In this document: piece after piece, positions 24,701 through 32,981 of the stretch | Numbering within the stretch: position 1 is the first letter of the stretch | How the letters are laid out: the number at the start of each line of letters is the position of its first letter | Assembly (NCBI GenBank): GCA_035525225.1 | Contig: DATLFA010000003.1 | Location: 19,990 to 83,989 of the forward strand | Source of the DNA: DATLFA01 sp035525225 | GTDB taxonomy: Bacteria > Actinomycetota > Acidimicrobiia > Acidimicrobiales > WLNW01 | DNA: 64,000 nucleotides | Direction of reading: 5' to 3' | Position numbers and translations under genes: made by a program | The notes under the pieces: generated by a model | What the model was told of the DNA's origin: nothing | Database searches by the model: none | Seen by the model: the letters and a program-made list of their open reading frames with translations, nothing else

Positions 24701-26169
24701 AGGCCCGAGCGGCCCTCGACCGGCACGACCAATTCGACGAAGGTCCCCGGACCATCGTGGCGCGCGCGCATCACGATGGTCCCGCCGAGGTCGAGCTCGA
24801 CGAACGTGCGCACGATCGTCAGACCGAGCCCACCAGCGACGGCCAACTCGAAGTTGTCGGGCACACCGACGCCATCGTCGATCACGCGGATCGTCACGAT
24901 GTCGGCGCGCCGCGAGAGCTGCACGGCGACCCGTCCCTTTCCTTCGTGCGGGGTCCCTGCCGGATAGCCGTGCTCGACGACATTCTGCAAGAGCTCGGTC
25001 ACCGCGACCGCGAGCGGCGTCGTGACATGCGCGGGCAGCACACCGGCGTCGCCGGTGATCGTGAAGTGAATCGGACGATCGGGCGAGACGAGCCCCTCTT
25101 GCACCATGCGCACCAGCGGGCGCACGATGTCGAGCAACGCAACCTCGTCGCCGACATCTTGTGCCAGCGTTTCGTGCACCACCGCGATCGACGCGATTCG
25201 CCGCACCGACTCTTCGACTGCCGCCTTCGCTTCTTCCGATGACAGACGCCGGCTCTGTAGCCGCAGCAGTGACGAGATCGTCTGGAGGTTGTTCTTGACT
25301 CGATGGTGGATCTCGCGGATCGTCGCGTCTTTCGACATCAACAAGCGGTCGCGCCGGCGCAATTCGGAGATGTCCTGCACGACCATCAGTGCGCCGCTCA
25401 CCTTGCGCCGCTCGAGCAGTGGGATGCAGTTGACGACAACCGTCGTGTCGGGCCCACGGTCGAGCTCTTCGAACGTCGACACGCGCGTCGCGTACGCCTC
25501 GCGGACGATACGGTCGTCGAGACCCAGCTCTCCCGGCGTGAAACCCTCGGCGTTGAGGTGGACCCCCAGACGGTGCAACGCCGACACCGCATTCGGCGAG
25601 TTGAACTCGACCCGCATATCCGCGTCGAGCACGACGATGCCATCGCCCACGCGGGGAATCCGGTACTGGTCATCCTGGTCACGGGTGAAGGGGAACTCGC
25701 CGGCGGCGATCATGCGGGCGAATCGTTCGAACAGGGCGAGGTAGGTGCGTTCGAGATCGCTTGTCGAACGGCCGAGCACCGGCAACGACTCTCGGGTCAA
25801 CACCGCGACCGTCGTGCCGCGGTGACGCACGGGAACGGCCTTCACGCGAACCTCATCGAGCCCGATCAGCGGCAACGAGTCTTCACGGATCGCGCCCGAC
25901 GCGAAGGCCGCGCCGACTGCGGCGCGCTCGGACGAGCGGAAGAGCTCACCGACGAGGTCGGTGCGGTAGATCGTCTGTGCCGTGGTGGGGCGGACGTGAC
26001 CGAGCAGGATCAATTTGTCGTGATCGGCACTGGTGGGTGCGAACAACAACACATCGCTGAAGCTGAGATCGGCGAGCAAGCCCCATGATCGGATCAGGCG
26101 CTGAAGGTGCGCGGTCTGGTCGGGTCGCAGGGAGAGATGCTCTCGGACGAGTTCGGCGAACGACGCCAC
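24697..26169 (-). CDS. pdtaS: PdtaS-type sensor histidine kinase
   Basis: 490 residues, soluble. An N-terminal GAF-like domain (1-155) is followed by a PAS-like domain of about 175-270, then a HisKA_2 phospho-acceptor region IREIHHRVKNNLQTISSLLR with His at 288-289, and a HATPase with VTELLQNVVEHG, IRVIDDGVGVP and GGLGLTIVRTF. PdtaS phosphorylates the RNA-binding antiterminator PdtaR in mycobacteria; no pdtaR is present here. TACCCT six bases before GTG 26169 implies a leaderless transcript of its own, though the ArsA-type gene ends only 13 bases upstream. The last codons lie in repeat locus C. Confidence 0.9.
   Translation of the reverse strand: MASFAELVREHLSLRPDQTAHLQRLIRSWGLLADLSFSDVLLFAPTSADHDKLILLGHVRPTTAQTIYRTDLVGELFRSSERAAVGAAFASGAIREDSLPLIGLDEVRVKAVPVRHRGTTVAVLTRESLPVLGRSTSDLERTYLALFERFARMIAAGEFPFTRDQDDQYRIPRVGDGIVVLDADMRVEFNSPNAVSALHRLGVHLNAEGFTPGELGLDDRIVREAYATRVSTFEELDRGPDTTVVVNCIPLLERRKVSGALMVVQDISELRRRDRLLMSKDATIREIHHRVKNNLQTISSLLRLQSRRLSSEEAKAAVEESVRRIASIAVVHETLAQDVGDEVALLDIVRPLVRMVQEGLVSPDRPIHFTITGDAGVLPAHVTTPLAVAVTELLQNVVEHGYPAGTPHEGKGRVAVQLSRRADIVTIRVIDDGVGVPDNFELAVAGGLGLTIVRTFVELDLGGTIVMRARHDGPGTFVELVVPVEGRSGL
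24699..24716 (+). repeat. Hairpin repeat, locus C (core only)
   Basis: GGCCCGAGCGGCCCT, the core of the repeat family, right at the overlapping stops of whiB and pdtaS. The second half of the unit is not recognisable here. Confidence 0.5.
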
Positions 26170-26175
26170 ACCGTC

Positions 26176-26181
26176 AGGGTA
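26176..26181 (-). promoter_or_regulatory. -10 element of pdtaS
   Basis: TACCCT ends six bases before GTG 26169, so the predicted transcript is leaderless. Confidence 0.5.
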
Positions 26182-26182
26182 G

Positions 26183-27355
26183 TCACCAAAGTCGCTGGCC
26201 GAGCTCCACGATGTCCGAAATGCTCGAGACGCCTTCTTCGAGCGCGGGCACGAGCAAGGTCAACTCGGACGCCGTCCCGAACTCGGCGAGTTGCTCTGCC
26301 TGACGCGTGGCCAGCGCGCGGTAGCCGAGGAAGCTGTCGGCGACCTCACGAAGCACATCGGCGAACGCAGCGCGGTCTCGTTCGGCGATCTTCATGGTTG
26401 CGGCGAGTTCGTCGGCTTCGTCGCGCAGGCGCTCGGCCGCGACGCGGGCGTCTCGGTCGCGCAGATAGGCGGGCAGCACGCGATTGAACACGACGGCGCC
26501 GAGGTGATACTTGCGGCGACGGAGCTCCGCAATGAAGAACTCGGCCTCGCGCACCGGGTCGGGGTCGAGGGTGGTCACGACGAGGAACGACGTTCGGTCA
26601 TCCTGCAGCGTGCGGGTCACGGCTTTGGCCCGTTCGACGAAACCGTCGTACATGGTCTGGAAGAGTATGAAGAAGTCGGCGATGTCCTGAAGGAACTGCG
26701 CACCCAGCACGCGATCGGCCACGCTGTAGAACGGTCTCGATGCGGCAGTGAGCAGGCGCGAGCGGTACGGCGCGATCAACCATCGCAGCAATCGACTGCT
26801 GAAGAAGTCGGCCATGCGCGACGGCGCGTCGAGGAAGTCGATGGCATTGCGGGTCGGCGGTGTATCGACGACGATCAAGTCGTAGCGCCCCGACGAGTGG
26901 ATGTCGTGCAACCGTTCCATCGCGATGTAGTCGTGGCTGTGCACGAACTTCGCGGTGATGTTGCGGTAGAGCGGATTGACGAGGATCGCTTCGGCAGTCT
27001 TGCGGTCGGGCGCGTGCTGGCGCACGAGCTCGTCCCACGACGCCTTTGTATCGAGCATCGCGACCCACAGCTCACCGCGCGCGGTGACACCGGCTTCCGC
27101 GAACGCTTTCTTGTCGACTCGCGTCTCGATGTTGCCGACCTGTTGCAGGCCCAGCGCGTTGGCCAGCCGCCGGGCGGGATCGACGGTCAAGGCCAGCACC
27201 CTGCCGTCGAGGTGAACCGCGGCCATCGCCGCTGCCGTCGCGACGGTCGTGGTCTTGCCGACACCGCCCGACCCGCAGGCGATGACGATCTCCTTGGCCG
27301 AGAGCAGCGATTCGATACCCGCACCCGGCTCGAAGTCAGCGGCACGCGCGGTCAT
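26183..27355 (-). CDS. ArsA/GET3-type ATPase, second subunit
   Basis: 390 residues from ATG 27355, which overlaps the upstream ArsA-type stop (ATGA). Deviant Walker A CGSGGVGKTTT, LTVDPARRLANALG (switch I Asp), LIVVDTPPTRNAIDFL (switch II) and a C-terminal helical region. With its partner it resembles the actinobacterial Rv3679/Rv3680 pair, a heteromeric ArsA-like ATPase. Residues for arsenite binding are not apparent; a role in protein or metabolite handling at the envelope is possible. GTG-free, high confidence in start. Confidence 0.88.
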   Translation of the reverse strand: MTARAADFEPGAGIESLLSAKEIVIACGSGGVGKTTTVATAAAMAAVHLDGRVLALTVDPARRLANALGLQQVGNIETRVDKKAFAEAGVTARGELWVAMLDTKASWDELVRQHAPDRKTAEAILVNPLYRNITAKFVHSHDYIAMERLHDIHSSGRYDLIVVDTPPTRNAIDFLDAPSRMADFFSSRLLRWLIAPYRSRLLTAASRPFYSVADRVLGAQFLQDIADFFILFQTMYDGFVERAKAVTRTLQDDRTSFLVVTTLDPDPVREAEFFIAELRRRKYHLGAVVFNRVLPAYLRDRDARVAAERLRDEADELAATMKIAERDRAAFADVLREVADSFLGYRALATRQAEQLAEFGTASELTLLVPALEEGVSSISDIVELGQRLW

Positions 27356-28293
27356 GGCTCGACCCCGAGCTCGGCCGAGATCGCATCGGCGAGTTGGCGC
27401 AGCGACCGCACCCCGCGCCGGCGGGCGAACACGAAGGGCACGAAGAGCGGCTCGACTCCCGCTGGTATCGCCTCCATCAGCCGCTCGACATGCTCGACCC
27501 TCGATCGCCGGCGCGCGATGGCGAGCGCCGCGGCGTCGAGCACGGCCGGAGCGCCGGGCCCCGCCTGCTGAGCCAGCCGCTTGGTCATGGCCGGGCGGCG
27601 CAACCGGTCGAACAGCGCTTCCTCGCGACTGGTGAACAGCTCGGGCAGCAGCTGGTTGACGACGACTGCGGCGAGATCGACGTGCGCTTCGACGTCGAGT
27701 CGTTCGATGAGCTCGATCGTCTCGGTCACGGGCATCTCTTCGGGTGTGGTCACGATGACCGCACCGGTGGTCGCCGGATCTTGCAGCATCTCCAAGATCC
27801 ACTGCACTTGGCTGCGCACCACACCGACGTGTACGACCTCGCGGATCGCTTCGGGCGACGCGAGCTGTCCGACCACATGACCGGTCGCCGGAGAATCGAC
27901 CACGACGAGGTCGTAGTGATTCTCGCGCACTTCGAATGCGAGCTTGCCGACGGTGAGGATTTCGCGCACGCCCGGCGCGGCATGCGCGACGAAGTCGAAC
28001 ACCCGCGCAATCGGGCCGATGCGGCCCACCAAGGGAATGCGCAACTCGCGCAGGTATTCCTTGAGCGACTGCTCGGTGTCCATCGTCATCGCCGAGAGAT
28101 TCGGCAGTATCTCGCGCGGGCGATACGCGAGAGGGCCCGTCTCGAACGCGCGCGCCAGATCGCCTTTCTCGTCGTTCTCGCACAACAGGGTGCGCTTGCC
28201 CTGCGCCGCGCCCACGATGGCCAGCGCGGCGGCCACGCTCGTCTTGCCGACGCCGCCCTTGCCTGTCACGAAGAGCAGGCGGCGATCGAGCAT
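27352..28293 (-). CDS. ArsA/GET3-type ATPase, first subunit
   Basis: 313 residues. Deviant Walker A FVTGKGGVGKTSVA, LLCENDEKGDLARAFE in place of the usual switch I DPA, and LVVVDSPATGHVVGQL as switch II. The C-terminal half is predicted helical with LFVPFVFARRRGVRSL. It lacks the double-length form of proteobacterial ArsA and pairs with the following ATPase through an ATGA overlap. Repeat locus D lies between this gene and DUF3107 upstream of its start. Confidence 0.88.
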   Translation of the reverse strand: MLDRRLLFVTGKGGVGKTSVAAALAIVGAAQGKRTLLCENDEKGDLARAFETGPLAYRPREILPNLSAMTMDTEQSLKEYLRELRIPLVGRIGPIARVFDFVAHAAPGVREILTVGKLAFEVRENHYDLVVVDSPATGHVVGQLASPEAIREVVHVGVVRSQVQWILEMLQDPATTGAVIVTTPEEMPVTETIELIERLDVEAHVDLAAVVVNQLLPELFTSREEALFDRLRRPAMTKRLAQQAGPGAPAVLDAAALAIARRRSRVEHVERLMEAIPAGVEPLFVPFVFARRRGVRSLRQLADAISAELGVEP

Positions 28294-28310
28294 GGGTCGA
28301 GACTCTGCTA

Positions 28311-28331
28311 CTGCCGGAGCCGCTCGGGCCC
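28311..28331 (-). repeat. Hairpin repeat, locus D
   Basis: Minus-strand GGGCCCGAGCGGCTC, one mismatch from the family core, in the 37-bp gap between the DUF3107 stop and the ArsA-type start. Only the first half of the unit is present. Confidence 0.55.
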
Positions 28332-28564
28332 TACCCGCCGAAGCCGATCGGCCGCTCCGCCGTCGCGCTCGACACCTCGACGTAGGCGACCTTGCTGACC
28401 GGTATGGCCACGTCGCGGCCTTTCTTGTCGGTCAGCCAAAGCACCTTGGATTCGTCGGTGAGCGCGTCGTCGATCGTGGCCTTGAGCTTGTCGCGGTCGA
28501 CGGCGGAGTCGAGCTCGACCAAGATCTCTTTGGGGGTGTGCAATACCCCGATACGAACGTCCAC
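28331..28564 (-). CDS. DUF3107 family protein
   Basis: 77 residues from GTG 28564, preceded by GGGAG. MDVRIGVLHTPKEILVELDS and the closing VAYVEVSSATAERPIGFG match DUF3107, a small actinobacterial family of unknown role, often next to TetR or DNA-repair genes elsewhere. A single compact beta-alpha domain is expected. It sits between mrp and the ArsA-type pair on the minus strand. Confidence 0.88.
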   Translation of the reverse strand: MDVRIGVLHTPKEILVELDSAVDRDKLKATIDDALTDESKVLWLTDKKGRDVAIPVSKVAYVEVSSATAERPIGFGG

Positions 28565-28609
28565 GTTGTCTCCCAGTGCTTTTTGGGCGGGGCAGACGGC
28601 CCCGCAGGT

Positions 28610-29752
28610 TCAGACGATCTTCAACTCGGGACGGTAGCGGCGAGTTGGCGCGAGTTCGACATCGATCTGCTCGGCAACACGGGCAAAGACCTCGCCGGCC
28701 TCGCTGTGCGGATCGAACGCCACGAGCGGATGGCCGGTGTCGGAGCCCTCGCGCAACGCCTGCACGAGCGGCACCTGCCCGATGAGCGGCACTTCGAGCT
28801 GGTCGGCCAGTGCCCGCCCACCGCCCGAGCCGAACAAGTCGTAGCGGACACCGTCGTTGCCGGTGAACCACGACATGTTCTCTATGACGCCCTTGATCTC
28901 GATGCGCACCTTCTGGAACATGAAGGCGGCGCGCTGCGCAACTTTTTGCGCGGCGGGCTGCGGAGTGGTGACGATGTAGGCCTCGGCGCGCGGCAGGAAC
29001 TGCGAGATCGACAACGAGATGTCGCCGGTGCCGGGAGGCAGATCGACGAGAAGAAAGTCGGGTTCGTCCCAGTAGACGTCGGTCAAGAACTGTTCGAGTG
29101 CCTTGTGCAACATGGGGCCGCGCCAGATGACCGGCTGGTCTTCGTCTGCGAAGAAACCCATGGAGATGCAGCGCACACCGTGCACCTCGGGCGGAATGAG
29201 CATCTGGTCGATGACCACCGGCGGCCGATCGACACCCAACATGCGCGGGATCGAAAAACCCCACACGTCGGCGTCGATGACGGCGACACGCTTGCCCCGT
29301 TGTGCGAGCGCAATCGACAAATTGGCCGTGGTCGACGACTTGCCGACACCACCCTTGCCCGATGCGATCAACAGCACGCGTGTACGGCTGGCCGGGTCGG
29401 CGAACGGGATCGTCCGGCCTTCTGCGTGACCGTGCGCCGTTTGCGAACCCGCCGTCGACGCCGGGTCACCGTGCAGCTTTTGGCGCAGCGCCGCCCGCTC
29501 GTCGTCGGTCATCACGGTGAATGTGAGGCGAACGTCGCGCACGTCGGCGAGCGCCTTGATCGCTCCCTTGACCCGGTTGTCGATCTCGGCTCGCATGGGG
29601 CAGCCCGCAACGGTGAGCGCGATCGTGACGTCGACCGCGCCCCGCTTGATCGAGACATCGCGCACCATGTCGAGTTCGACGATGCTGCGGTGGAGCTCGG
29701 GATCTTGGACGGGCCGCAACGCGTCGATGACAGCGTCGGTCGTCAGGGGCAT
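28610..29752 (-). CDS. mrp: Mrp/ApbC-type iron-sulfur carrier P-loop ATPase
   Basis: 380 residues. N-terminal MIP18/FSCA domain (1-90) with VQDPELHRSIVELDMVRDV and the conserved CPM-type VAGCPMRAEID, then the P-loop domain: LIASGKGGVGKSSTTANL, DADVWGFSIPRMLG, LLVDLPPGTGDI. In place of the CxxC that bridges a [4Fe-4S] cluster in Nbp35/ApbC it has NMSWFTGNDGVRYDLFGSGG, with no cysteines; several actinobacterial Mrp proteins also lack it. Divergent from the SufR-like regulator. A GAGGAG ribosome binding site precedes the ATG. Confidence 0.9.
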   Translation of the reverse strand: MPLTTDAVIDALRPVQDPELHRSIVELDMVRDVSIKRGAVDVTIALTVAGCPMRAEIDNRVKGAIKALADVRDVRLTFTVMTDDERAALRQKLHGDPASTAGSQTAHGHAEGRTIPFADPASRTRVLLIASGKGGVGKSSTTANLSIALAQRGKRVAVIDADVWGFSIPRMLGVDRPPVVIDQMLIPPEVHGVRCISMGFFADEDQPVIWRGPMLHKALEQFLTDVYWDEPDFLLVDLPPGTGDISLSISQFLPRAEAYIVTTPQPAAQKVAQRAAFMFQKVRIEIKGVIENMSWFTGNDGVRYDLFGSGGGRALADQLEVPLIGQVPLVQALREGSDTGHPLVAFDPHSEAGEVFARVAEQIDVELAPTRRYRPELKIV

Positions 29753-29796
29753 GCGGAGCTCCTCGAAGGGCGTGACGGACGGGTGGAGGGATTTCT

Positions 29797-29816
29797 CCTA
29801 TCCCGATAGGTAGAAT
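29797..29816 (+). promoter_or_regulatory. Operator and leaderless promoter of the SufR-like gene
   Basis: CCTATC-CC-GATAGG (29797-29810) is a perfect inverted repeat abutting TAGAAT (29811-29816). TAGAAT ends six bases before GTG 29823. Between the divergent mrp and regulator genes, so it may control both. Confidence 0.6.
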
Positions 29817-29822
29817 ACCGAT

Positions 29823-30596
29823 GTGGAGCGCCGACCACGCCTCCGGGAACCCGACTCCGAGTCACCCTCGGACTCTTCGCGTACCGACTTTGCCAGCGCG
29901 GTCACCGCCATCAGCGCCGCCTTCGGTGACCCCACCCGCCGCGAGATCTACCTCTACGCCCACGCTTGTCCCGAAGGCGTGACGGCGACCGAGACCGCCG
30001 AGCACTTCGACCTACATCCCAATGTGGCCCGCCATCATCTCGACAAACTCGCCACCGGCGGTTACGTCGAGGTCGACACCACCCGCACTCCCCGACCCGG
30101 TGCGGGCCGGCCGTCCAAGCGCTATCGCGTCGTCGGTTCGGGCTCGGGTTCTGCGCCGGCGCTGACCTTCGAGACTCCCCTGCGGCGCGACGACGTGCTC
30201 GTCACATTGCTCGGCCGGGCGTTGGCGATGTTGCCGCGCGAGCACGCCGAGCGCATGGCCGAAGACGTCGGTGTCGAGTACGGCCGCGTCATGGCGAGCT
30301 CGCTCGAACCGAGTGCCAATGTCGAACGCTCGTTCAGAGACGCGTTGCATGCGGTCGCCGAGGCGCTCACTGCGCATGGCTTCGCGGCCCACGCCGAAAA
30401 GAGCGGTGGCAAGTTGCGCATCGTGTCCGAACACTGCCCCTTCGGTGACGCCGTCATCGAGCATCCGGTGATCTGCGCCGTCGATCGTGGCATGGTCAAG
30501 GGCATGCTCGAATCACTCTGGGGTGCGACGAACCCCAACACGCAGTCGTCATTGCCCATGGGTGACGACAAGTGCGTCACCACCGTCATCGCGTAA
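29823..30596 (+). CDS. SufR-like iron-sulfur transcriptional regulator
   Basis: 257 residues from GTG 29823. N-terminal winged helix: FGDPTRREIYLYAHACPEGV and TAEHFDLHPNVARHHLDKLA. C-terminal effector domain with C205 and C218 in a CX12C pattern (SEHCPFGD...HPVICAVDRG) and C251 (DDKCVT), the arrangement that holds a [4Fe-4S] cluster in SufR. SufR represses cluster-assembly genes when the cell has enough clusters. It stands between mrp (divergent) and a cysteine desulfurase gene 15 bases downstream, which fits. The inverted repeat over its own promoter suggests autoregulation. Confidence 0.85.
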   Translation: MERRPRLREPDSESPSDSSRTDFASAVTAISAAFGDPTRREIYLYAHACPEGVTATETAEHFDLHPNVARHHLDKLATGGYVEVDTTRTPRPGAGRPSKRYRVVGSGSGSAPALTFETPLRRDDVLVTLLGRALAMLPREHAERMAEDVGVEYGRVMASSLEPSANVERSFRDALHAVAEALTAHGFAAHAEKSGGKLRIVSEHCPFGDAVIEHPVICAVDRGMVKGMLESLWGATNPNTQSSLPMGDDKCVTTVIA

Positions 30597-30611
30597 GCCG
30601 CATCGCGCGTC

Positions 30612-31724
30612 GTGAGGCACTACCTCGACCACGCGTCGACATCGCCACTGCGCGCATCGGCATTCGCTGCCATGGTGCCGTGGCTGCGCGACCCTGCCGG
30701 TGACCCGTCGCGCATCCACGCCGAGGGGATGCGGGCGCGCGTCGCCGTAGAGGAGGCGCGCGAGCAGGTGGCCGAACTGCTCGGTGCACGGTCACGTGAG
30801 GTCATCTTCACCTCTGGCGCGACCGAGTCGATCGCGGCCACATGTTGGGGCGCTTCGACGCGCGGCACGCATCAGGTTCTCGCCGCGGTCGAGCATTCTG
30901 CGGTCCGCGAGGCCGCGGCCCGCGCCGGCGAGGTCGTGGTCGTTCCCGTCGATGGCGTCGGGCGCATCGACCGCGACGCGTTGATCGCCGCGATCCGCCC
31001 GGACACCGCGCTCGTCCACGTGCAGTGGGCCAACCATGAGGTCGGCACCGTGCAACCGGTGGCCGAGATCGTCGCGGCCTGCCGGCAGCGTGGAGTCCTC
31101 GTCCACGTCGACGCGGCACAGGCCGCGGGCCACGTGCCGATCGCGTTCGACGCCCTCGGCGCCGACTTCATGTCCGTCAGCGCGCACAAGATGGGTGGCC
31201 CCGCCGGCACCGGTGCGTTGTTGGTTCGGCGTGGGTTGCGCGTGGCCCCGCTACTCGTCGGTGGCGACCAAGAACGGGCGCGTCGCGCCGGGCTCGAGAA
31301 CATTCCGGCGATCGTCGCCTTCGGCGCGACCTGCGCGGAGTTGCTCGACACGCTCCCCCTCGAAGTCACCAACGCCCGATCGCTCACCGACGCGGCCGCG
31401 CACGCGGCGTCGGCGATAGCGGATGTCCGTCAACTGGGCGACCCCGTCGATCGGGTGCCGCATCTCGTGTGCTTCGCCGTCGGCGGCGTCGAGCCGCAAG
31501 CGGTGTTGCTCGGGCTCGATCGCGCCGGCATCGCCGCGCATTCGGGCAGCGCCTGCGCATCCGAGGCGCTCGAACCGTCACCGGTGCTCGAGGCGATGGG
31601 CGTCGATGCGCATCGCTCACTGCGCATCTCGGTGGGCCACACCACGACGCCCGCCGATGTTGCCGCGCTCGCCGGCGCGCTCCCGCGCATCATCGCCGAC
31701 CTCCGCGCCCTCATGACCCCCTGA
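30612..31724 (+). CDS. iscS: Cysteine desulfurase (IscS/NifS family)
   Basis: 370 residues from GTG 30612. PLP-binding Lys193 in SVSAHKMGGP, His95 stacking on PLP (AVEHSAV), Asp167 (HVDAAQ) and active-site Cys315 in SGSACASEAL. The N-terminus YLDHASTSPLRASAF replaces the usual DNAATT but keeps the fold. It releases sulfur from cysteine for clusters and thiolated tRNA. Co-transcribed with the SufR-like regulator; no IscU or mnmA gene is present in the window. Confidence 0.92.
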   Translation: MRHYLDHASTSPLRASAFAAMVPWLRDPAGDPSRIHAEGMRARVAVEEAREQVAELLGARSREVIFTSGATESIAATCWGASTRGTHQVLAAVEHSAVREAAARAGEVVVVPVDGVGRIDRDALIAAIRPDTALVHVQWANHEVGTVQPVAEIVAACRQRGVLVHVDAAQAAGHVPIAFDALGADFMSVSAHKMGGPAGTGALLVRRGLRVAPLLVGGDQERARRAGLENIPAIVAFGATCAELLDTLPLEVTNARSLTDAAAHAASAIADVRQLGDPVDRVPHLVCFAVGGVEPQAVLLGLDRAGIAAHSGSACASEALEPSPVLEAMGVDAHRSLRISVGHTTTPADVAALAGALPRIIADLRALMTP

Positions 31725-31742
31725 AACCCTTCCCACCGCCCG

Positions 31743-31788
31743 TTCTCTTGGCGTTTTCAGGTGTCGACACCAGTAAAGGCCAACAGAA
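31743..31788. terminator. Palindromic element, copy 1
   Basis: A 36-bp imperfect palindrome at 31748-31783 (15 of 18 pairs) with a perfect GGTGTCGACACC centre and flanks TTCTC / CAGAA, in the gap between convergent iscS and the oxidoreductase. The same element recurs at 50103-50150. It could be a bidirectional terminator. Confidence 0.6.
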
Positions 31789-31806
31789 GCCGAGGTTCGG
31801 AGCGGG

Positions 31807-32418
31807 TTAGTCGTGGGTGAAGCGCTGTTCCTCGAAGGGGTCGCCGTAGTTGTGATAGCCGTTGCGCTCCCAGAATCCCGGCGCATCGCGGGCGACGAGC
31901 TCGATGCCGCGCACCCATTTCACCGACTTCCAGAAGTACAGGTGGGGGATCAGCGTGCGCACCGGATACCCGTGCTCGCCTTCGAGCGGCTGGCCGTCGT
32001 ATTCGTACGCGAGCAAGCAGTTGTCACCGAGCGCGTCTTCTAGGGGCACGTTGGCGGTGTAGCCGTACTCCGCGTGCATGATGACGTGACGCGCCGACGG
32101 CAAGCGGCCGGCCAGGTCGCAGAGATCGCGCAGCCGCACTCCTTTCCAGACCATGTCGAACTTCGACCACTTCGTGACGCAATGGATGTCGGTGGTGACC
32201 TCGACCGAGGGCAGGGCTCGCAATTCGTCCCACGACAACGTCAGCTCGCTGGTCACTTCTCCGAAGACACGGAACGACCACATGCTCATGTCATAGGTCG
32301 GCACATCGCCCACGTGGAGGACCGGAAATCGCTCGGTGTGGTACTGACCGGGCGGCAGGCGTGCGGGGTCGATGCCCATCTCGGCGAGTTGCCGGCGGTT
32401 CCTCTCGAAAAAGCTCAT
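31807..32418 (-). CDS. Sulfite-oxidase-like molybdopterin oxidoreductase
   Basis: 203 residues from ATG 32418. The fold's molybdenum-ligating Cys80 is in TTDIHCVTKWSKFD, and GEHGYPVRTLIPHLYFWKSV plus VRGIELV are the family's cofactor contacts. It consists of the catalytic domain only, without signal peptide or dimerisation domain, like the cytoplasmic YedY-like group found in actinobacteria. Likely reduces or oxidises a sulfur compound; partner unknown. An in-frame GTG at 32436 is an alternative start. Confidence 0.88.
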   Translation of the reverse strand: MSFFERNRRQLAEMGIDPARLPPGQYHTERFPVLHVGDVPTYDMSMWSFRVFGEVTSELTLSWDELRALPSVEVTTDIHCVTKWSKFDMVWKGVRLRDLCDLAGRLPSARHVIMHAEYGYTANVPLEDALGDNCLLAYEYDGQPLEGEHGYPVRTLIPHLYFWKSVKWVRGIELVARDAPGFWERNGYHNYGDPFEEQRFTHD

Positions 32419-32485
32419 GGTGCATTGTCGCAGCACGAAGCGGCCGCGTTACATCTGTTCACTTTCGCCGGACGCGACCATCACC

Positions 32486-32491
32486 TACCGT
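32486..32491 (+). promoter_or_regulatory. -10 element of the SixA-like gene
   Basis: TACCGT ends seven bases before GTG 32499. Confidence 0.5.
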
Positions 32492-32498
32492 GCACCCC

Positions 32499-32954
32499 GT
32501 GACCGTGTTCCTCATACGCCACGCACACGCGGGCGATCGCAGCGCGTGGTCGGGCGACGATCGCCTGCGACCACTGTCACGACGCGGCTTCGCTCACGCC
32601 GACGAGATCGCGCGGTTCCTCGGCGACGAGCCCATCAGCGTGGTCCGATCGAGTCCCGCCATCCGCTGCCTGCAGACCGTCGCACCGCTCGCCCGCGTGC
32701 GGATGTGCACCGTCGAGAGCGACGCCCGCTTGGTCGAAGGCAGCGACGCCGAGGCCGCGCGGGCCCTCATCGACGAGTTCGTAGACCACCAAATCGCGCT
32801 CTGTAGCCATGGCGACGTGATACCGGAACTGATCGGACTCTTACGGTCGCAGGGCGTGCCGACCGAGGGCAGGGGCTGCGAAAAGGGGTCGATCTGGCGT
32901 CTCGATCGTGACGGCAAGGCGATCGTCGACGCTGTGTACCGCGGTCGTCCCTGA
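32499..32954 (+). CDS. SixA-like histidine phosphatase
   Basis: 151 residues from GTG 32499. RHA motif LIRHAHAGDRSAW with catalytic His8, the arginine region VVRSSPAIRCLQTV and the second His in ALCSHGDVIPELIG. SixA-type proteins remove phosphate from phosphohistidine on signalling proteins; others act on nucleotides. The short length fits SixA. Divergent from the oxidoreductase gene; leaderless start predicted. Confidence 0.85.
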   Translation: MTVFLIRHAHAGDRSAWSGDDRLRPLSRRGFAHADEIARFLGDEPISVVRSSPAIRCLQTVAPLARVRMCTVESDARLVEGSDAEAARALIDEFVDHQIALCSHGDVIPELIGLLRSQGVPTEGRGCEKGSIWRLDRDGKAIVDAVYRGRP

Positions 32955-32981
32955 CCCGCTTCGCGCGGCTACCTCGCGCTG

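Noticed and set aside
26183..28183. A 666-residue fused ArsA protein
   Set aside because: The first 276 codons are out of frame with the upstream ArsA-type gene and lack motifs; ATG 27355 with an ATGA overlap gives the proper protein.
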